NCBI GenBank assembly: GCA_015061985.1
Contig: SUVN01000013.1
Location: 1-62,095 of the forward strand
Direction of reading: 5' to 3'
DNA: 62,095 bases
Origin: Akkermansiaceae bacterium
GTDB taxonomy: Bacteria > Verrucomicrobiota > Verrucomicrobiia > Verrucomicrobiales > Akkermansiaceae
Shown in pieces: positions 44,784 to 56,077 of this stretch (position 1 is its first letter; each line of letters opens with the position of its first letter). Under the pieces are notes generated by a model. It searched no databases. It saw only the letters and a list, made by a program, of their open reading frames with translations, and had not been told where the DNA came from. Made by a program: the position numbers and the translations under genes.

Positions 44784-45173
44784 ATGAAAATCACCAAGGA
44801 CATACAGGCCCAGGCACGCCGTCTCATGCGTCTCTGCATGAGCCCGGAGGGTCTGCTGATTGAGGAAAATGTACGCAAAGTGGCAGCCGGCATCACGGCG
44901 AGCAAGCCGCGCAACTACATTGCCCTGCTGACGGCATTCACCAATCTGGTGCGTCTGGAGCAGGAAGCCCGCACCGCCACCATCACCAGCGCCGTCCCCC
45001 TGTCGGACAGTGAGAAAAACGCCATCTGTGCCCGGCTCAACGCCCGCAAACCCGGCCTCATCTACAACTGGCAGGTGAATCCCGACCTCATCGGCGGTAT
45101 CACCGTCTGCGTGGGCGATCAAGTGACCGACGCCTCCATCAAATCCCGTATCGAACGACTTTCCCGCATCTGA
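44784..45173 (+). CDS. atpH: F0F1 ATP synthase subunit delta, short form
   Basis: 129 residues against the usual 175-185. The C-terminal part fits OSCP/delta (TSAVPLSDSEKNAICARL, NPDLIGGITVCVGDQVTDASIKSRI). The N-terminal six-helix domain that binds F1 alpha is shortened to about 60 residues. Position between atpF and atpA makes the assignment firm; the reduction looks lineage-specific rather than damage, since the frame is intact. Confidence 0.88.
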   Translation: MKITKDIQAQARRLMRLCMSPEGLLIEENVRKVAAGITASKPRNYIALLTAFTNLVRLEQEARTATITSAVPLSDSEKNAICARLNARKPGLIYNWQVNPDLIGGITVCVGDQVTDASIKSRIERLSRI

Positions 45174-45199
45174 GAACCCCTTAATTTCCACTCCACGGT

Positions 45200-46741
45200 A
45201 TGAGCAACATCGTACAAGAACTCGAAGCACAAATCCGCAACGCCACCGCAGCCTCCGTCAGCGAGAACATCGGCGTCATCAAATCCATCGGCGACGGCGT
45301 GGTCCGCATTGAGGGCCTCAGCAACGCCATGCTCAATGAAATGATAGAATTCCCCGGCGGTGTCATGGGGCTGGCCATGAACCTCGAAGAACACGAGGTG
45401 GGTGCCGTGCTCATCGGCTCCGGCGCAGCCCTCAAGGAAGGCGACACCTGCAAGACCACCGGCAAGCTGCTCCAGGTGCCCGTGGGCTCCGGTCTGCTCG
45501 GTCGCGTGGTGGACACGCTGGGCAACCCGCTGGATGGCAAAGGCCCCATTCAGGCATCTGCCTACTATCCCGTGGAAAAGATTGCCTCCGGCATCATCTC
45601 CCGTCAGGGTGTGAACCAGCCGGTGCAGACGGGTATCCTGCCCATTGATGCCATGATTCCCATCGGCCGCGGTCAGCGTGAGCTCATCATCGGTGACCGC
45701 TCCACCGGTAAGACCGCTCTGGCCATCGACACCATCATCTCCCAGGCAGACCAGAACCGCCGTGCGGAGGAAAGCGGCAATGCCGACTATCGCCCGCTCT
45801 ACAGCATCTATGTGGCCATCGGTCAGAAGCGCGCCAACATCTCCCGACTCGTAGCCAAGCTGGAGGAAAGCGGTGCCATGCCCTACACCGTGGTAGTGGT
45901 GGCCTCTGCCTCCGACAGCGCCGCCATGCAGTACCTGGCCCCCTATGCCGGCTGCGCCATGGGTGAATACTTCATGGACCAGGGCAAGGACGCGCTGATT
46001 GTGTATGATGACCTCTCCAAGCACGCCGTGGCCTACCGCCAGGTATCCCTGATTCTGCGCCGCCCCTCCGGCCGTGAAGCCTACCCCGGCGACGTATTCT
46101 ACCTGCACAGCCGTCTGTTGGAGCGTGCTGCCCGCATCAACAGCGAAGGCGGCCGTAAAGGTGGTTCCCTCACCGCCCTGCCCATCATCGAAACGCAGGC
46201 CGGTGACGTCTCTGCCTACATTCCCACCAACGTCATTTCCATCACCGACGGCCAGATTTTCCTGGATACCGACCTCTTCTACCAGGGTGTACGCCCCGCC
46301 ATCAACGTGGGTATCTCCGTGAGCCGCGTGGGCTCCAGCGCCCAGACCAAGATTGTGAAGAAGCTCGCCGGCTCAGTGAAGCTGGACCTTGCCCAGTTCG
46401 AAGAACTCCAGGCATTCGCTCAGTTCGGCTCTGATCTGGATGCCAACACCAAGGCCAAGCTGGAACGCGGTCGCCGCATCGTGGAGCTCTTCAAGCAGGG
46501 GCAGTACGAGCCCAAGAGCCTCGCCATCGAGGTGATTGACCTCTACGCCATCCAGCGCGGCTTCCTCGACGACGTGGCCGTGGAGGACATCCGCAAGGTG
46601 CAGAAGGCCATGGAGGAAGAAGCCGCCATGAATGCCCCCGACCTGCTGGCAGCCATCGATGCCGAAAAAGCCCTGACGCCCGAGATTGACTCGAAGCTTC
46701 AGGAGTTCATCACCAACTTCAAATCCCGCCTGAAGAAGTAA
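45200..46741 (+). CDS. atpA: F0F1 ATP synthase subunit alpha
   Basis: 513 residues. The P-loop reads [13 protein letters not shown], where most alpha subunits have GDRQTGKT; the Gln to Ser change is notable. [11 protein letters not shown] and SVSRVG segments are normal. Non-catalytic nucleotide-binding subunit of F1. Confidence 0.97.
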   Translation: MSNIVQELEAQIRNATAASVSENIGVIKSIGDGVVRIEGLSNAMLNEMIEFPGGVMGLAMNLEEHEVGAVLIGSGAALKEGDTCKTTGKLLQVPVGSGLLGRVVDTLGNPLDGKGPIQASAYYPVEKIASGIISRQGVNQPVQTGILPIDAMIPIGRGQRELIIGDRSTGKTALAIDTIISQADQNRRAEESGNADYRPLYSIYVAIGQKRANISRLVAKLEESGAMPYTVVVVASASDSAAMQYLAPYAGCAMGEYFMDQGKDALIVYDDLSKHAVAYRQVSLILRRPSGREAYPGDVFYLHSRLLERAARINSEGGRKGGSLTALPIIETQAGDVSAYIPTNVISITDGQIFLDTDLFYQGVRPAINVGISVSRVGSSAQTKIVKKLAGSVKLDLAQFEELQAFAQFGSDLDANTKAKLERGRRIVELFKQGQYEPKSLAIEVIDLYAIQRGFLDDVAVEDIRKVQKAMEEEAAMNAPDLLAAIDAEKALTPEIDSKLQEFITNFKSRLKK

Positions 46742-46745
46742 CAAC

Positions 46746-49069
<2,324 letters not shown>

Positions 49070-49083
49070 TTCCCTGCCCCGTC

Positions 49084-49491
49084 ATGCACTTCAAAATCAT
49101 CACCCCCCTGCGCACCGCGCTCGATCTGGACGTGACCGGACTCAAGCTTCCGGCCACCCAGGGCGAGATGGAAGTGCTGCCCGGCCATGCCGACCTCATC
49201 ACCTCCGTTGCCAATGGAGAGCTGACCTACACCGCCGCAGGAGAGGCGAAAAGCCTCTTCGTGGGCGGCGGTTTCCTCCAGGTGGAGCATGGGGATGTTC
49301 TGCTGGTGACAGACACGGCTCTGGAAGCAGCCGCCATTGATACCGATACGGTTCAGGCTGCTCTGGATCGCGCACAAAAGGCGCTGCGCGACCGCGCCTC
49401 CGTCCTCTCCCGCGAGGAACAGGCCTATCTGGAAGCCTGCATCGCCAAGCAGCTGGCCATGATGGAGTACTCCCGCATCAAGAAGCGCTGA
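49084..49491 (+). CDS. atpC: F0F1 ATP synthase subunit epsilon
   Basis: 135 residues: N-terminal beta-sandwich (MHFKIITPL, ATQGEMEVLPGHADLI) and C-terminal helical pair (AAIDTDTVQAALDRAQKAL). Last gene of the operon. Confidence 0.95.
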   Translation: MHFKIITPLRTALDLDVTGLKLPATQGEMEVLPGHADLITSVANGELTYTAAGEAKSLFVGGGFLQVEHGDVLLVTDTALEAAAIDTDTVQAALDRAQKALRDRASVLSREEQAYLEACIAKQLAMMEYSRIKKR

Positions 49492-49520
49492 GTTCCCTAC
49501 ACAGCCCCCGACACTTTCAC

Positions 49521-49553
49521 CCCGGCATTCCGCATCGGAATGCCGGGATTTTC
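49521..49553 (+). terminator. ATP synthase operon terminator
   Basis: Perfect 11-bp stem CCCGGCATTCC/GGAATGCCGGG with a 5-base loop and ATTTT tail. Confidence 0.88.
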
Positions 49554-49669
49554 ATCTTATTACTTCGGCAATAAAAAAGGTTGCACCATTCGCGGGTAGA
49601 GCGCGATGCGCAGAGGGGCAGAGCCCGTTTTTCCCATCGCAATTTCTTTTGCATGCAGTGGCATGATGG

Positions 49670-49789
49670 ATGGAAATCAATGATTACGAGATGGCTCACT
49701 TCCGCAACCTCCCAGCGCTGTACGATGTCGGCGCAGAGAAGCGTGAAGAAGCATTTTTGGACGTAATCTCCATTCCGAACGCCGACTGA
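49670..49789 (+). other. 39-codon open frame, unrecognised, likely gene remnant
   Basis: Reads MEINDYEMAHFRNLPALYDV then 19 more residues ending ISIPNAD. The composition looks protein-like (no low complexity, balanced charge), but there is no start signal. It lies in the roughly 290-base gap between the atp terminator and coaC; the remainder of the gap shows nothing recognisable. Confidence 0.25.
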
Positions 49790-49844
49790 AATTCTTCATC
49801 ATAATGAAGAACTCTGCGCAAAGTAATACCGACCTCGGTTATAC

Positions 49845-50390
49845 TCACAGAGCGGGCGGCAGAGAGGCAATAATCTCGCTTACAATGATATTCTCATCCA
49901 CCAAACGGCCTTTACCCTCTGCACCGCAAGCAAGCATACCGCAGGAATCCGGGCCGATAATGCGGCATCCGCGTTTTTCCAGAATAGCGGCATTTTCCTG
50001 CGTGGCGGGATGCTCCCACATATCGCCATTCATGGCGGGGAATACAAGCACGGGGCCACGATAGGCGAGGTAGAGACTGGTCAGGGCGTTGGGAGCCATA
50101 CCATGAGCCATGCAGGCCATGGTGTTGGCAGAAGCGGGTACGATGGCCAGCACATCTGCTTTCTGTGCCAGCTCAATATGCACCGGCACCCAGGAGGAGG
50201 TTTCATCCTCAAAGGTGCAGATGACGGGGTTGCGGGAGAGCGTCATGAGCGTGAGCGGGGTAACGAATTGTAAGGCCGCCGGAGTACACACGCAATGAAC
50301 GGTGTGCCCCAGCTTCACCAGACGGGAGGCTATACCCGCAGCTTTATAGGCGGCGATAGAGCCACAGACACCCAGAACGATTGTAGCCAT
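49845..50390 (-). CDS. coaC: Phosphopantothenoylcysteine decarboxylase, stand-alone flavoprotein
   Basis: 181 residues of the HFCD flavoprotein family: GSIAAYKAAGIASRL at the FMN site, an active-site His in PVHIELAQKAD, the PAMNGDMWEHP substrate clamp and SCGMLACGAEGKGRL with the catalytic Cys. It makes 4'-phosphopantetheine in coenzyme A synthesis. In most bacteria this domain is fused to CoaB; here the chain ends after the CoaC part and no coaB is next to it. A clear Shine-Dalgarno (AAAAGGAGAG) precedes the ATG. Confidence 0.88.
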   Translation of the reverse strand: MATIVLGVCGSIAAYKAAGIASRLVKLGHTVHCVCTPAALQFVTPLTLMTLSRNPVICTFEDETSSWVPVHIELAQKADVLAIVPASANTMACMAHGMAPNALTSLYLAYRGPVLVFPAMNGDMWEHPATQENAAILEKRGCRIIGPDSCGMLACGAEGKGRLVDENIIVSEIIASLPPAL

Positions 50391-50422
50391 GACGCTCTCC
50401 TTTTAATGAAACGATGTGATTA

Positions 50423-50893
50423 TCAGCAAAGTGTGGGGTCAATCTCCACAATCATGTTGATTTCTACGGCCACCCCAAGGGGAAGGCTTACCACACCTAC
50501 TGCAGAACGGGAGTGGGCGGCTTCCGGCCCGAACAGTTCCACCAACAGATCGGAGGCACCATTGAGCACTTTGGCCTGATCGGTAAAATCGGGCGTGCAG
50601 TTCACAAAGCCGTTCACGGCCACAATCTTCTTGAGCGGAGCAAAGCTGCCCAGCTCGCCTTCAATAACGGCCAGACGGTTCAGGATGGCGGCAGCGGCGG
50701 CTTTCTGTCCGTCTTCGATGCTCACGTCCTTGCCGAGCTTACCGTAGTAAGCAGTCTCCCCATTGACGGAGATACCGCCGGAGAGATGGAGGTAATTGCC
50801 GGTGCGGATGCACTGCACATATGAGCCCACCGGCCTGGGTGCCGGATACATTTTCAGGCCCTTGGTTTCCAGAACTTCTTTATTCAGATTCAT
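50423..50893 (-). CDS. RidA/YjgF-family protein
   Basis: 156 residues of the Rid fold: YPAPRPVGSYVQCIRTGNYLHLSGGIS, KIVAVNGFVNCTPDFTDQAKV and the end region VSLPLGVAVEINMIVEID. It lacks the strict RidA Arg in the usual place (HSRSAVGV is present), and belongs to the YjgF/chorismate-mutase-like branch. Possible role in imine/enamine removal. Confidence 0.85.
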   Translation of the reverse strand: MNLNKEVLETKGLKMYPAPRPVGSYVQCIRTGNYLHLSGGISVNGETAYYGKLGKDVSIEDGQKAAAAAILNRLAVIEGELGSFAPLKKIVAVNGFVNCTPDFTDQAKVLNGASDLLVELFGPEAAHSRSAVGVVSLPLGVAVEINMIVEIDPTLC

Positions 50894-50920
50894 ATTAATC
50901 AAAAACAGGGGTTAAATGCA

Positions 50921-51610
50921 TCAGAAATCAGCCTCACTGGGAGCACCGTCATCCTCTGCGGGAACGCTATCGGACTTCTTGCTCTTTTTGGATTTGTTCT
51001 TTTTAGACTTTTTCTTTTTATCTTTCGCTTTCTTTGCGCGGGCAGACTTCTTGGCCTGCTTGACAAGTTCCTTCCAGTTTCCCATCACCTCTGGGCACTT
51101 CGTGTAGCCGGAAGCATTGTCCAGCACCTCACCATCCTCGGTCACGGCTACGACGTTGGGTGTGCCTCCGGAACCACCGGCCGGCACGTCCACCTTACTG
51201 CGCGTCTCGGGAGTGATGATGGGGTAATTCATCTCAGTCTCCTCTGCCCATTCCTTGGCCTTGGCGGCATCGGCATCACCATTGAGCATGATAATCTCTG
51301 CCCCCTTACCTTTCATCTCCTTGTAGAGGTTGATGCTGGCAGGCACCATCGCACGGCAGGGGCCGCAACCGGAATGGGAGCGCACAAAGAAGTACACATA
51401 TACCTTTTTCTTGGGCTTTGCCTTGGTGGCATATTCCACCTCTTTGAGCATATCGGATATGGAAACAGTCGGTTCTTCCCCTGCTTCATCAAAGGTATCC
51501 GTTTCTTCCGTGGCAGGAGCATCATCCGTGTCCTGAGCTGCCAGCGGAGCAACCGACAGCCCGCACCAGACAACCGCGGCTCCCAACATCATCAGTAATT
51601 TCTTCAACAT
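50921..51610 (-). CDS. Exported thioredoxin-like protein with Lys-rich tail
   Basis: 229 residues: signal peptide (MLKKLLMMLGAAVVWCGLSVAPLAA), an acidic linker, a thioredoxin-fold domain with SGCGPCRAM (CGPC active site), GGSGGTPNVV (cis-Pro), and about 30 residues of nearly pure Lys/Ser at the C-terminus before an acidic end. The fold suggests periplasmic disulfide or redox activity; the basic tail may bind peptidoglycan, LPS or nucleic acid. Confidence 0.8.
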   Translation of the reverse strand: MLKKLLMMLGAAVVWCGLSVAPLAAQDTDDAPATEETDTFDEAGEEPTVSISDMLKEVEYATKAKPKKKVYVYFFVRSHSGCGPCRAMVPASINLYKEMKGKGAEIIMLNGDADAAKAKEWAEETEMNYPIITPETRSKVDVPAGGSGGTPNVVAVTEDGEVLDNASGYTKCPEVMGNWKELVKQAKKSARAKKAKDKKKKSKKNKSKKSKKSDSVPAEDDGAPSEADF

Positions 51611-51808
51611 AATCTTTTTTTGTTCGCGTTATAAAAAACGAGGCTTTCAGCACGCGCAGTATACAGCAAAAGACATTCACACGCAAGAGCAAATGGTTTT
51701 TCTTCACAAAAATCACAGCCAAAGCATCGGAGTCTCCGTCACAAGTGTATATTCCAACGGGCAGACATCAGGGCTGCGCTCGATGCGGAAACCCGCCGAT
51801 TGCGCGTA

Positions 51809-51840
51809 TTGGCAATCGGCGGGTGTTTTCAGAAGGCCGG
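51809..51840 (-). terminator. Hairpin downstream of the small 51829 gene
   Basis: 12-bp stem CCCGCCGATTGC/GCAATCGGCGGG with an 8-base loop near 51791-51832; weak T-run both sides. Coordinates approximate. Confidence 0.4.
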
Positions 51841-52011
51841 CGTTACACTGGCAGCATCATCGCTGAGCTCCACAGAAGAAGCCGGGGCGACGAAGCTGAC
51901 GGGAGTTCCCGGTTCGACCACACATATCAGCGTGCCATCCGGGGTCGTCACCGTGCAGGTCTGTGTTGCCACCACTTCATATATTCTTTCGCGTATTGTC
52001 TGAACTGTCAT
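51829..52011 (-). CDS. Small hypothetical protein
   Basis: 60 residues beginning MTVQTIRERIYEVV, with a short beta-rich middle (TCTVTTPDGTLICVVEPGTPVSFVAPASSVEL). It lies between the antiporter 3' end and a hairpin, so a monocistronic or cotranscribed gene is plausible. Not recognised; the style recalls small phage-tail-associated proteins, but there is no support. Confidence 0.45.
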   Translation of the reverse strand: MTVQTIRERIYEVVATQTCTVTTPDGTLICVVEPGTPVSFVAPASSVELSDDAASVTPAF

Positions 52012-52066
52012 AACAAGGGCAGCTTATACCCTCTGTCACATTCTTTCAATAGTGTAGCAGACTCTT

Positions 52067-53545
52067 TCACTTCGTTTGCGTCGACTCACTGCCGAAAGGC
52101 TCAAAATCCACGTCCGCACGCTTCCACTCCGGCTTGCGCACGGCGTAGATGATAAAGGGAATTCCGGCAAAAATCAGTGTACCGAATACCAGCAGGGTCA
52201 CATACAGGGCCGGGCTGCCCACCGCAATCTGACCGGGCGGTATAAAGCTGAACACGAAGGCCAGCAGGCTGCCGATGAGCCCCACCCCGGCCACAATCCA
52301 CATGCCGAAGTTCTTTCCACCCGGAATGCGGAACGAACGGGGCGTAGCCGGCTCGGAATAGCGCAGGTAAATGGCCGCCGCAAACATGAGCATATACATG
52401 AGCAGGTAAAGAATAATCGTGAGCTGGGAAATCATCTGGTATGCCGTCTGTACGCTGGGCAGCAGCACAAAGAGGACGGAAAGCAGCGTCACCACCGCCC
52501 CCTGAATCAGAAGAATGCCCACCTGCACCCCTGCCTTGTTCGTGCGCTGCATGAAGCGCGGCAGATACCCCGCACACCCCACCTGCAGCAAGCCCTTGGA
52601 CGGACCGCCGACCCATGCCACCACCTGTGCCAGCACGCCGAAAGCAAGACAAAGAGCCACTACAGAGCCCAGCCATGGCATCCCCATCCAGTCGAACAAC
52701 TTGTCGTAGGCCACCAGCAGGCTCTGCACCAGGTTGATTTGCCCTTTCGGGATAATGAAGCCTATGGCCAGAGTGCCGAACACGAAGATGCACACCGTGA
52801 TAACAGATGCCAGACCTATGGCCAGCGGGAAATTCCGGCGGGGGTTCTGCACATCATTCACATGCACGGCGCTCATCTCCATGCCGGCATAGAAGAGGAA
52901 GATACTGGCAGCCAGCACCAGATTGTTGAAGTTGCTCAAATCCGGGAAAAAACTCGCCGGGTTCATGGAGATATCAATGGGATTGCCCATGGCCCAATAC
53001 GCCATACCCAGCACAATCAGCACCCCGGCGGGAATCACCGTGCCCAGCAGTGCGCCCCATTTGGTGATACTGCCGCTCAGGCCCATGCCGCGCATGTTCA
53101 GCAGTGTCGCCCCCCAATACACCAGCAACACAATCAGCAGCACGTACTCCGCATTCGCCGCCACTGCTGCATCCCAGCTCTGGTTCGGCCCGATGAACGC
53201 CAGCGACACCGCCGCAAAGGTCAGCACCGTCGGGAACCATATCGTGCTCTCAATCCATTGCAGCCAGATGGCCAGAAAGCCCCAGCGCGGGCCGAATGCC
53301 TCCCCCACCCAGCGGAACACACCGCCTTTCTGCGGCCAGCCGGTCGTCAGCTCTGCGGAGACCAGCGATACCGGGATGAGAAAGAATATGGCGGCGAAGA
53401 TATAGTAAAAGGCTGAGCTCAGCCCATAGGTACTCTCTGCCGGCAGGCCGCGCAGACTCACTATGGCCGATACATTGATCATCGCCAGGGTAAACACGCC
53501 CATTTTCAGGGCACCGCTTGTTTGGTGTCGAGTTGTAGAATCCAT
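52067..53545 (-). CDS. APC-family amino-acid antiporter, GadC-like
   Basis: 492 residues, 12 membrane segments. GadC/AdiC-type features: the N-terminal segment MGVFTLAMINVSAIVSLRGLPAES and GWPQKGGVFRWVGEAFG, then FLFYAGMEMSAVHVNDVQNP and WVGGPSKGLLQVG. Likely glutamate/GABA or similar exchange, relevant for acid tolerance in the gut. A rare clear Shine-Dalgarno (AAGGAG) precedes the ATG. No decarboxylase is adjacent. Confidence 0.88.
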   Translation of the reverse strand: MDSTTRHQTSGALKMGVFTLAMINVSAIVSLRGLPAESTYGLSSAFYYIFAAIFFLIPVSLVSAELTTGWPQKGGVFRWVGEAFGPRWGFLAIWLQWIESTIWFPTVLTFAAVSLAFIGPNQSWDAAVAANAEYVLLIVLLVYWGATLLNMRGMGLSGSITKWGALLGTVIPAGVLIVLGMAYWAMGNPIDISMNPASFFPDLSNFNNLVLAASIFLFYAGMEMSAVHVNDVQNPRRNFPLAIGLASVITVCIFVFGTLAIGFIIPKGQINLVQSLLVAYDKLFDWMGMPWLGSVVALCLAFGVLAQVVAWVGGPSKGLLQVGCAGYLPRFMQRTNKAGVQVGILLIQGAVVTLLSVLFVLLPSVQTAYQMISQLTIILYLLMYMLMFAAAIYLRYSEPATPRSFRIPGGKNFGMWIVAGVGLIGSLLAFVFSFIPPGQIAVGSPALYVTLLVFGTLIFAGIPFIIYAVRKPEWKRADVDFEPFGSESTQTK

Positions 53546-53651
53546 GACTTCTCCTTACCCCGTGAGAGACCTTACAAGGCGGCAAGATGTTTCATAAAGG
53601 GTAGAATTGTCAGCAAATTCGACAAAAAGGCATTAAAATTCCAAATTCAGC

Positions 53652-53680
53652 TTGACTTTTATTCCGTTTTGATGTACATA
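53652..53680 (+). promoter_or_regulatory. rpsN promoter
   Basis: TTGACT at 53652-53657, 17 bases, TACATA at 53675-53680, 16 bases before the ATG: leader of about 9 bases. Confidence 0.6.
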
Positions 53681-53696
53681 CCAGCCCCACAAAGTT

Positions 53697-53966
53697 ATGG
53701 CAAAAAAAAGCTGGATTGAAAGAAACAAGAAGAAGGCAGCTGTCGCGGCTCGTTATGCAGACCTCCGTGCCAAGCTGAAGGCTGAGGGTGACTACATCGG
53801 ACTGACGATGCTGCCGCGTAACGCTTCCCCCGTGCGTCTCGTGAATCGCTGCGAGCTCACCGGTCGTCGTCACGCATTCCTGCGTCGCTTCCATCTTTCC
53901 CGTATCGCTTTCCGCGAGCTTGCCAACGCCGGCATGATTCCCGGTGTGACCAAGTCCAGCTGGTAA
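53697..53966 (+). CDS. rpsN: 30S ribosomal protein S14
   Basis: 89 residues: [13 protein letters not shown] and [27 protein letters not shown]. Only one Cys is present, so this is the zinc-free form. Isolated from the usual ribosomal protein operons, on its own promoter. Confidence 0.96.
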   Translation: MAKKSWIERNKKKAAVAARYADLRAKLKAEGDYIGLTMLPRNASPVRLVNRCELTGRRHAFLRRFHLSRIAFRELANAGMIPGVTKSSW

Positions 53967-53980
53967 GCCACATTATCTAC

Positions 53981-54024
53981 TTGACAATTTTTCTGCGCGG
54001 ACTATTCTTTACGAATAGTCCGCG
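53981..54024 (+). promoter_or_regulatory. Promoter with a long palindrome over the -10 box
   Basis: TTGACA at 53981-53986, 16 bases, TATTCT at 54003-54008. A perfect 12-bp inverted repeat CGCGGACTATTC (53996-54007) and GAATAGTCCGCG (54013-54024) with a 5-base spacer covers the -10 box, upstream of the zinc-ribbon gene. Operator or RNA hairpin; no U-run follows. Confidence 0.55.
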
Positions 54025-54031
54025 TTAAGCT

Positions 54032-54292
54032 ATGCCGCTGTACGAATATATTTCCGAAAACCCTGATGACGCATCCCTATCATGCCCGATGTGCCGCAGG
54101 GGCTATGAACTGATGCGACCGCTGAGCCGGGAGCCGCACACGCGGTGTATGTATTGCAAGAACCCGGTTCGCAAAAAAATCGGCACGGTGAATGTGCCGA
54201 AAATCTCTGCTCCCCTTTCTATTACGGATGCCCGCAAGGCAGGTTTCACCGTCCTGCAGAAACGCGATGAAGGCGTCTATGAAAAACTCTGA
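54032..54292 (+). CDS. FmdB-like zinc-ribbon protein
   Basis: 86 residues beginning MPLYEYISENPD, with two Cys pairs (CPMCRRGYE and CMYCKNPVRKK) forming a zinc ribbon, as in FmdB/YfgH-type regulators. Function of this family is not well defined. Followed 39 bases later by the CNNM gene, probably cotranscribed. Confidence 0.8.
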   Translation: MPLYEYISENPDDASLSCPMCRRGYELMRPLSREPHTRCMYCKNPVRKKIGTVNVPKISAPLSITDARKAGFTVLQKRDEGVYEKL

Positions 54293-54331
54293 CCAACCCC
54301 TTTTCTTTTTTCCACCTGTTAGTAAAAACCA

Positions 54332-55750
54332 ATGACTGATTTTCAATTTTTTCTGACCGCAGAAGAAGCCGCCAAAGTCACCTGGGAGTACCCCAGCATC
54401 AGTTCCATCGTCATGTTTGTGGTGGGCATCAGCTTCTTCCTCTTCCTGAACGCCTTTTTCGTGGCCAATGAGTTTGCCAGCGCCCGTGTGCGCGAAAGCC
54501 AGCTCGCCGAGCAGGAGGATGACAGCAAAGCCCAGGCCAGACGCCGCAAGAACGCCCTGCATATCGTCAAGCATCTGGATACCTACCTCTCCGCCAACCA
54601 GGTGGGTATCACCATTGCCTCCCTTGCCCTCGGTGCCATGGGAGAACCCTTTATCGAAAGCCTCATCGCGCCGCCGCTCAGCTACTTCCTGCATCTGTCG
54701 GAAGCAGTGGTGAGCGTGGTTTCCTACTCTCTGGCCTACATCCTGTTCACCTTTGCCCACGTGGTGCTGGGTGAGCTGGTGCCCAAGAGCATTGCCATCC
54801 GCCACCCGCTGCAGATAGCCATGGGAACCTCCACCTCCATGTACCGCTTCGCGCACTACACCGCGTGGATTATCAAGTTCTGCAACAACACCGCCAACCT
54901 CATTGCCCACCGCGTCTTCGGCGTGGACCCGCACTACAACTCCAGCGTGGCCCACAGCGCAGAAGAAATCGCCCTCATCGTGGAACAGAGTGGTAAAACC
55001 AATGAAGTGACGGAAACAGAGGCAGAAATCTCCATGAATGCGCTGGAGCTCAACGACCGCTCCGTGCATGAAATCATGGTGCCGCGCAATAATGTGGAGG
55101 TGCTGGATATTGATGCCCCCTTTGAAACCATCGTCGAGCGCGTCACCAACAGCCGCCACAGCCGCTTCCCGCTCGTTTCCGGGCATCTGGACAACGTGAA
55201 AGGCTGGATTCATGTGAAAGACGTACTGCGCATGCTCCATGAGAAGAACCATGACCTGCACCGCGTTCACCGTGAGCTCAAGGTCGTGCCGGACACCATG
55301 AAACTGGACACCCTGCTGGACTTCTTCTCCAAGGAACAGACGCACTTCGCCCTGGTGGTAGATGAATACGGCGATGCTCAGGGGCTGGTGTTCCTGGATG
55401 ACGTGGTGGAAGAAGTGGTGGGCGACAACATACGCGATGAATTTGAAACGGAAACCACCCGCGACTTCTTTGCCGTGGGTGAAGGGCAGTATGTAGCCAG
55501 CGGCTCGCTCACCCTCTTTGATTTGGAGGAAGAACTCCCCAACGTGGGTGAAGTGGACAGCGAAAGCGTCTCCACCCTCGGCGGCTACATCACCGACCGC
55601 CTTGGTCACCTGCCCCGGTGCGAGGAACAGGTGCGCCTCAAGGACTACCTCATCACCGTCACCGGCACAGACGGTCGCCGCGTTACCCAGGCGCGCATTG
55701 TCTACGACCCCGTAGAAAAACCGGAACCGGAAGAAGTGCTCGCCATCTGA
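54332..55750 (+). CDS. CNNM/CorC-family protein (hemolysin-C-like)
   Basis: 472 residues. An N-terminal DUF21 membrane domain with four segments (ISFFLFLNAFFVANEFASARVRES), two CBS domains (MVPRNNVEVLDIDAPFE, DYGDAQGLVFLDDVVEEVVGD) and a C-terminal CorC_HlyC transporter-associated domain. CNNM proteins take part in Mg2+ or other divalent-cation export. Confidence 0.92.
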   Translation: MTDFQFFLTAEEAAKVTWEYPSISSIVMFVVGISFFLFLNAFFVANEFASARVRESQLAEQEDDSKAQARRRKNALHIVKHLDTYLSANQVGITIASLALGAMGEPFIESLIAPPLSYFLHLSEAVVSVVSYSLAYILFTFAHVVLGELVPKSIAIRHPLQIAMGTSTSMYRFAHYTAWIIKFCNNTANLIAHRVFGVDPHYNSSVAHSAEEIALIVEQSGKTNEVTETEAEISMNALELNDRSVHEIMVPRNNVEVLDIDAPFETIVERVTNSRHSRFPLVSGHLDNVKGWIHVKDVLRMLHEKNHDLHRVHRELKVVPDTMKLDTLLDFFSKEQTHFALVVDEYGDAQGLVFLDDVVEEVVGDNIRDEFETETTRDFFAVGEGQYVASGSLTLFDLEEELPNVGEVDSESVSTLGGYITDRLGHLPRCEEQVRLKDYLITVTGTDGRRVTQARIVYDPVEKPEPEEVLAI

Positions 55751-55778
55751 AACGGGGAATACTTATTTCATACCGCCT

Positions 55779-55822
55779 CCGGCAATGATTGATTACAATC
55801 AATCATTGCCGGGGCTTTTTAT
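55779..55822 (+). terminator. Terminator after the CNNM gene
   Basis: 16-bp perfect arms beginning CCGGCAATGATTGATT, minimal loop, then GGCTTTTT. Confidence 0.88.
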
Positions 55823-56077
55823 TGTCAAATCGGCAATCTCTGCGCATCGCATTTTAAAAGAGATGTCCAGCAAAATATGTTGTTAATGGTTAAAAAAAAG
55901 CAGATTAAGGGCCTTTTAAAACCTATTTATTTAGTAGGTTAATATTTTCTTTTCTCCTTTATTGTTCACATAATCAATGTCTGAAGTGCATCGTTCATTT
56001 AAAATGAGATACACTCGCCCCGAGCCGCTTCCGGCGGCAGAAAGCACTTCATAAACCATTAAAAGATAAAGAACAAC
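55823..56077 (+). promoter_or_regulatory. AT-rich leader and probable promoter region of the PEP-CTERM gene
   Basis: Strongly A/T-rich stretch with short inverted repeats (AACCTA/TAGGTT at 55920-55940; TTCATTT...AAAATGA near 56000). No clean -35/-10 pair could be fixed; the region is consistent with a regulated promoter. Confidence 0.35.

Noticed and set aside
52076..53416. 446-codon frame antisense to the antiporter
   Set aside because: Same His/Gln/Arg-rich shadow pattern.
54080..55609. 509-codon frame antisense to the CNNM gene
   Set aside because: Shadow frame, His/Gly-rich, no start context.
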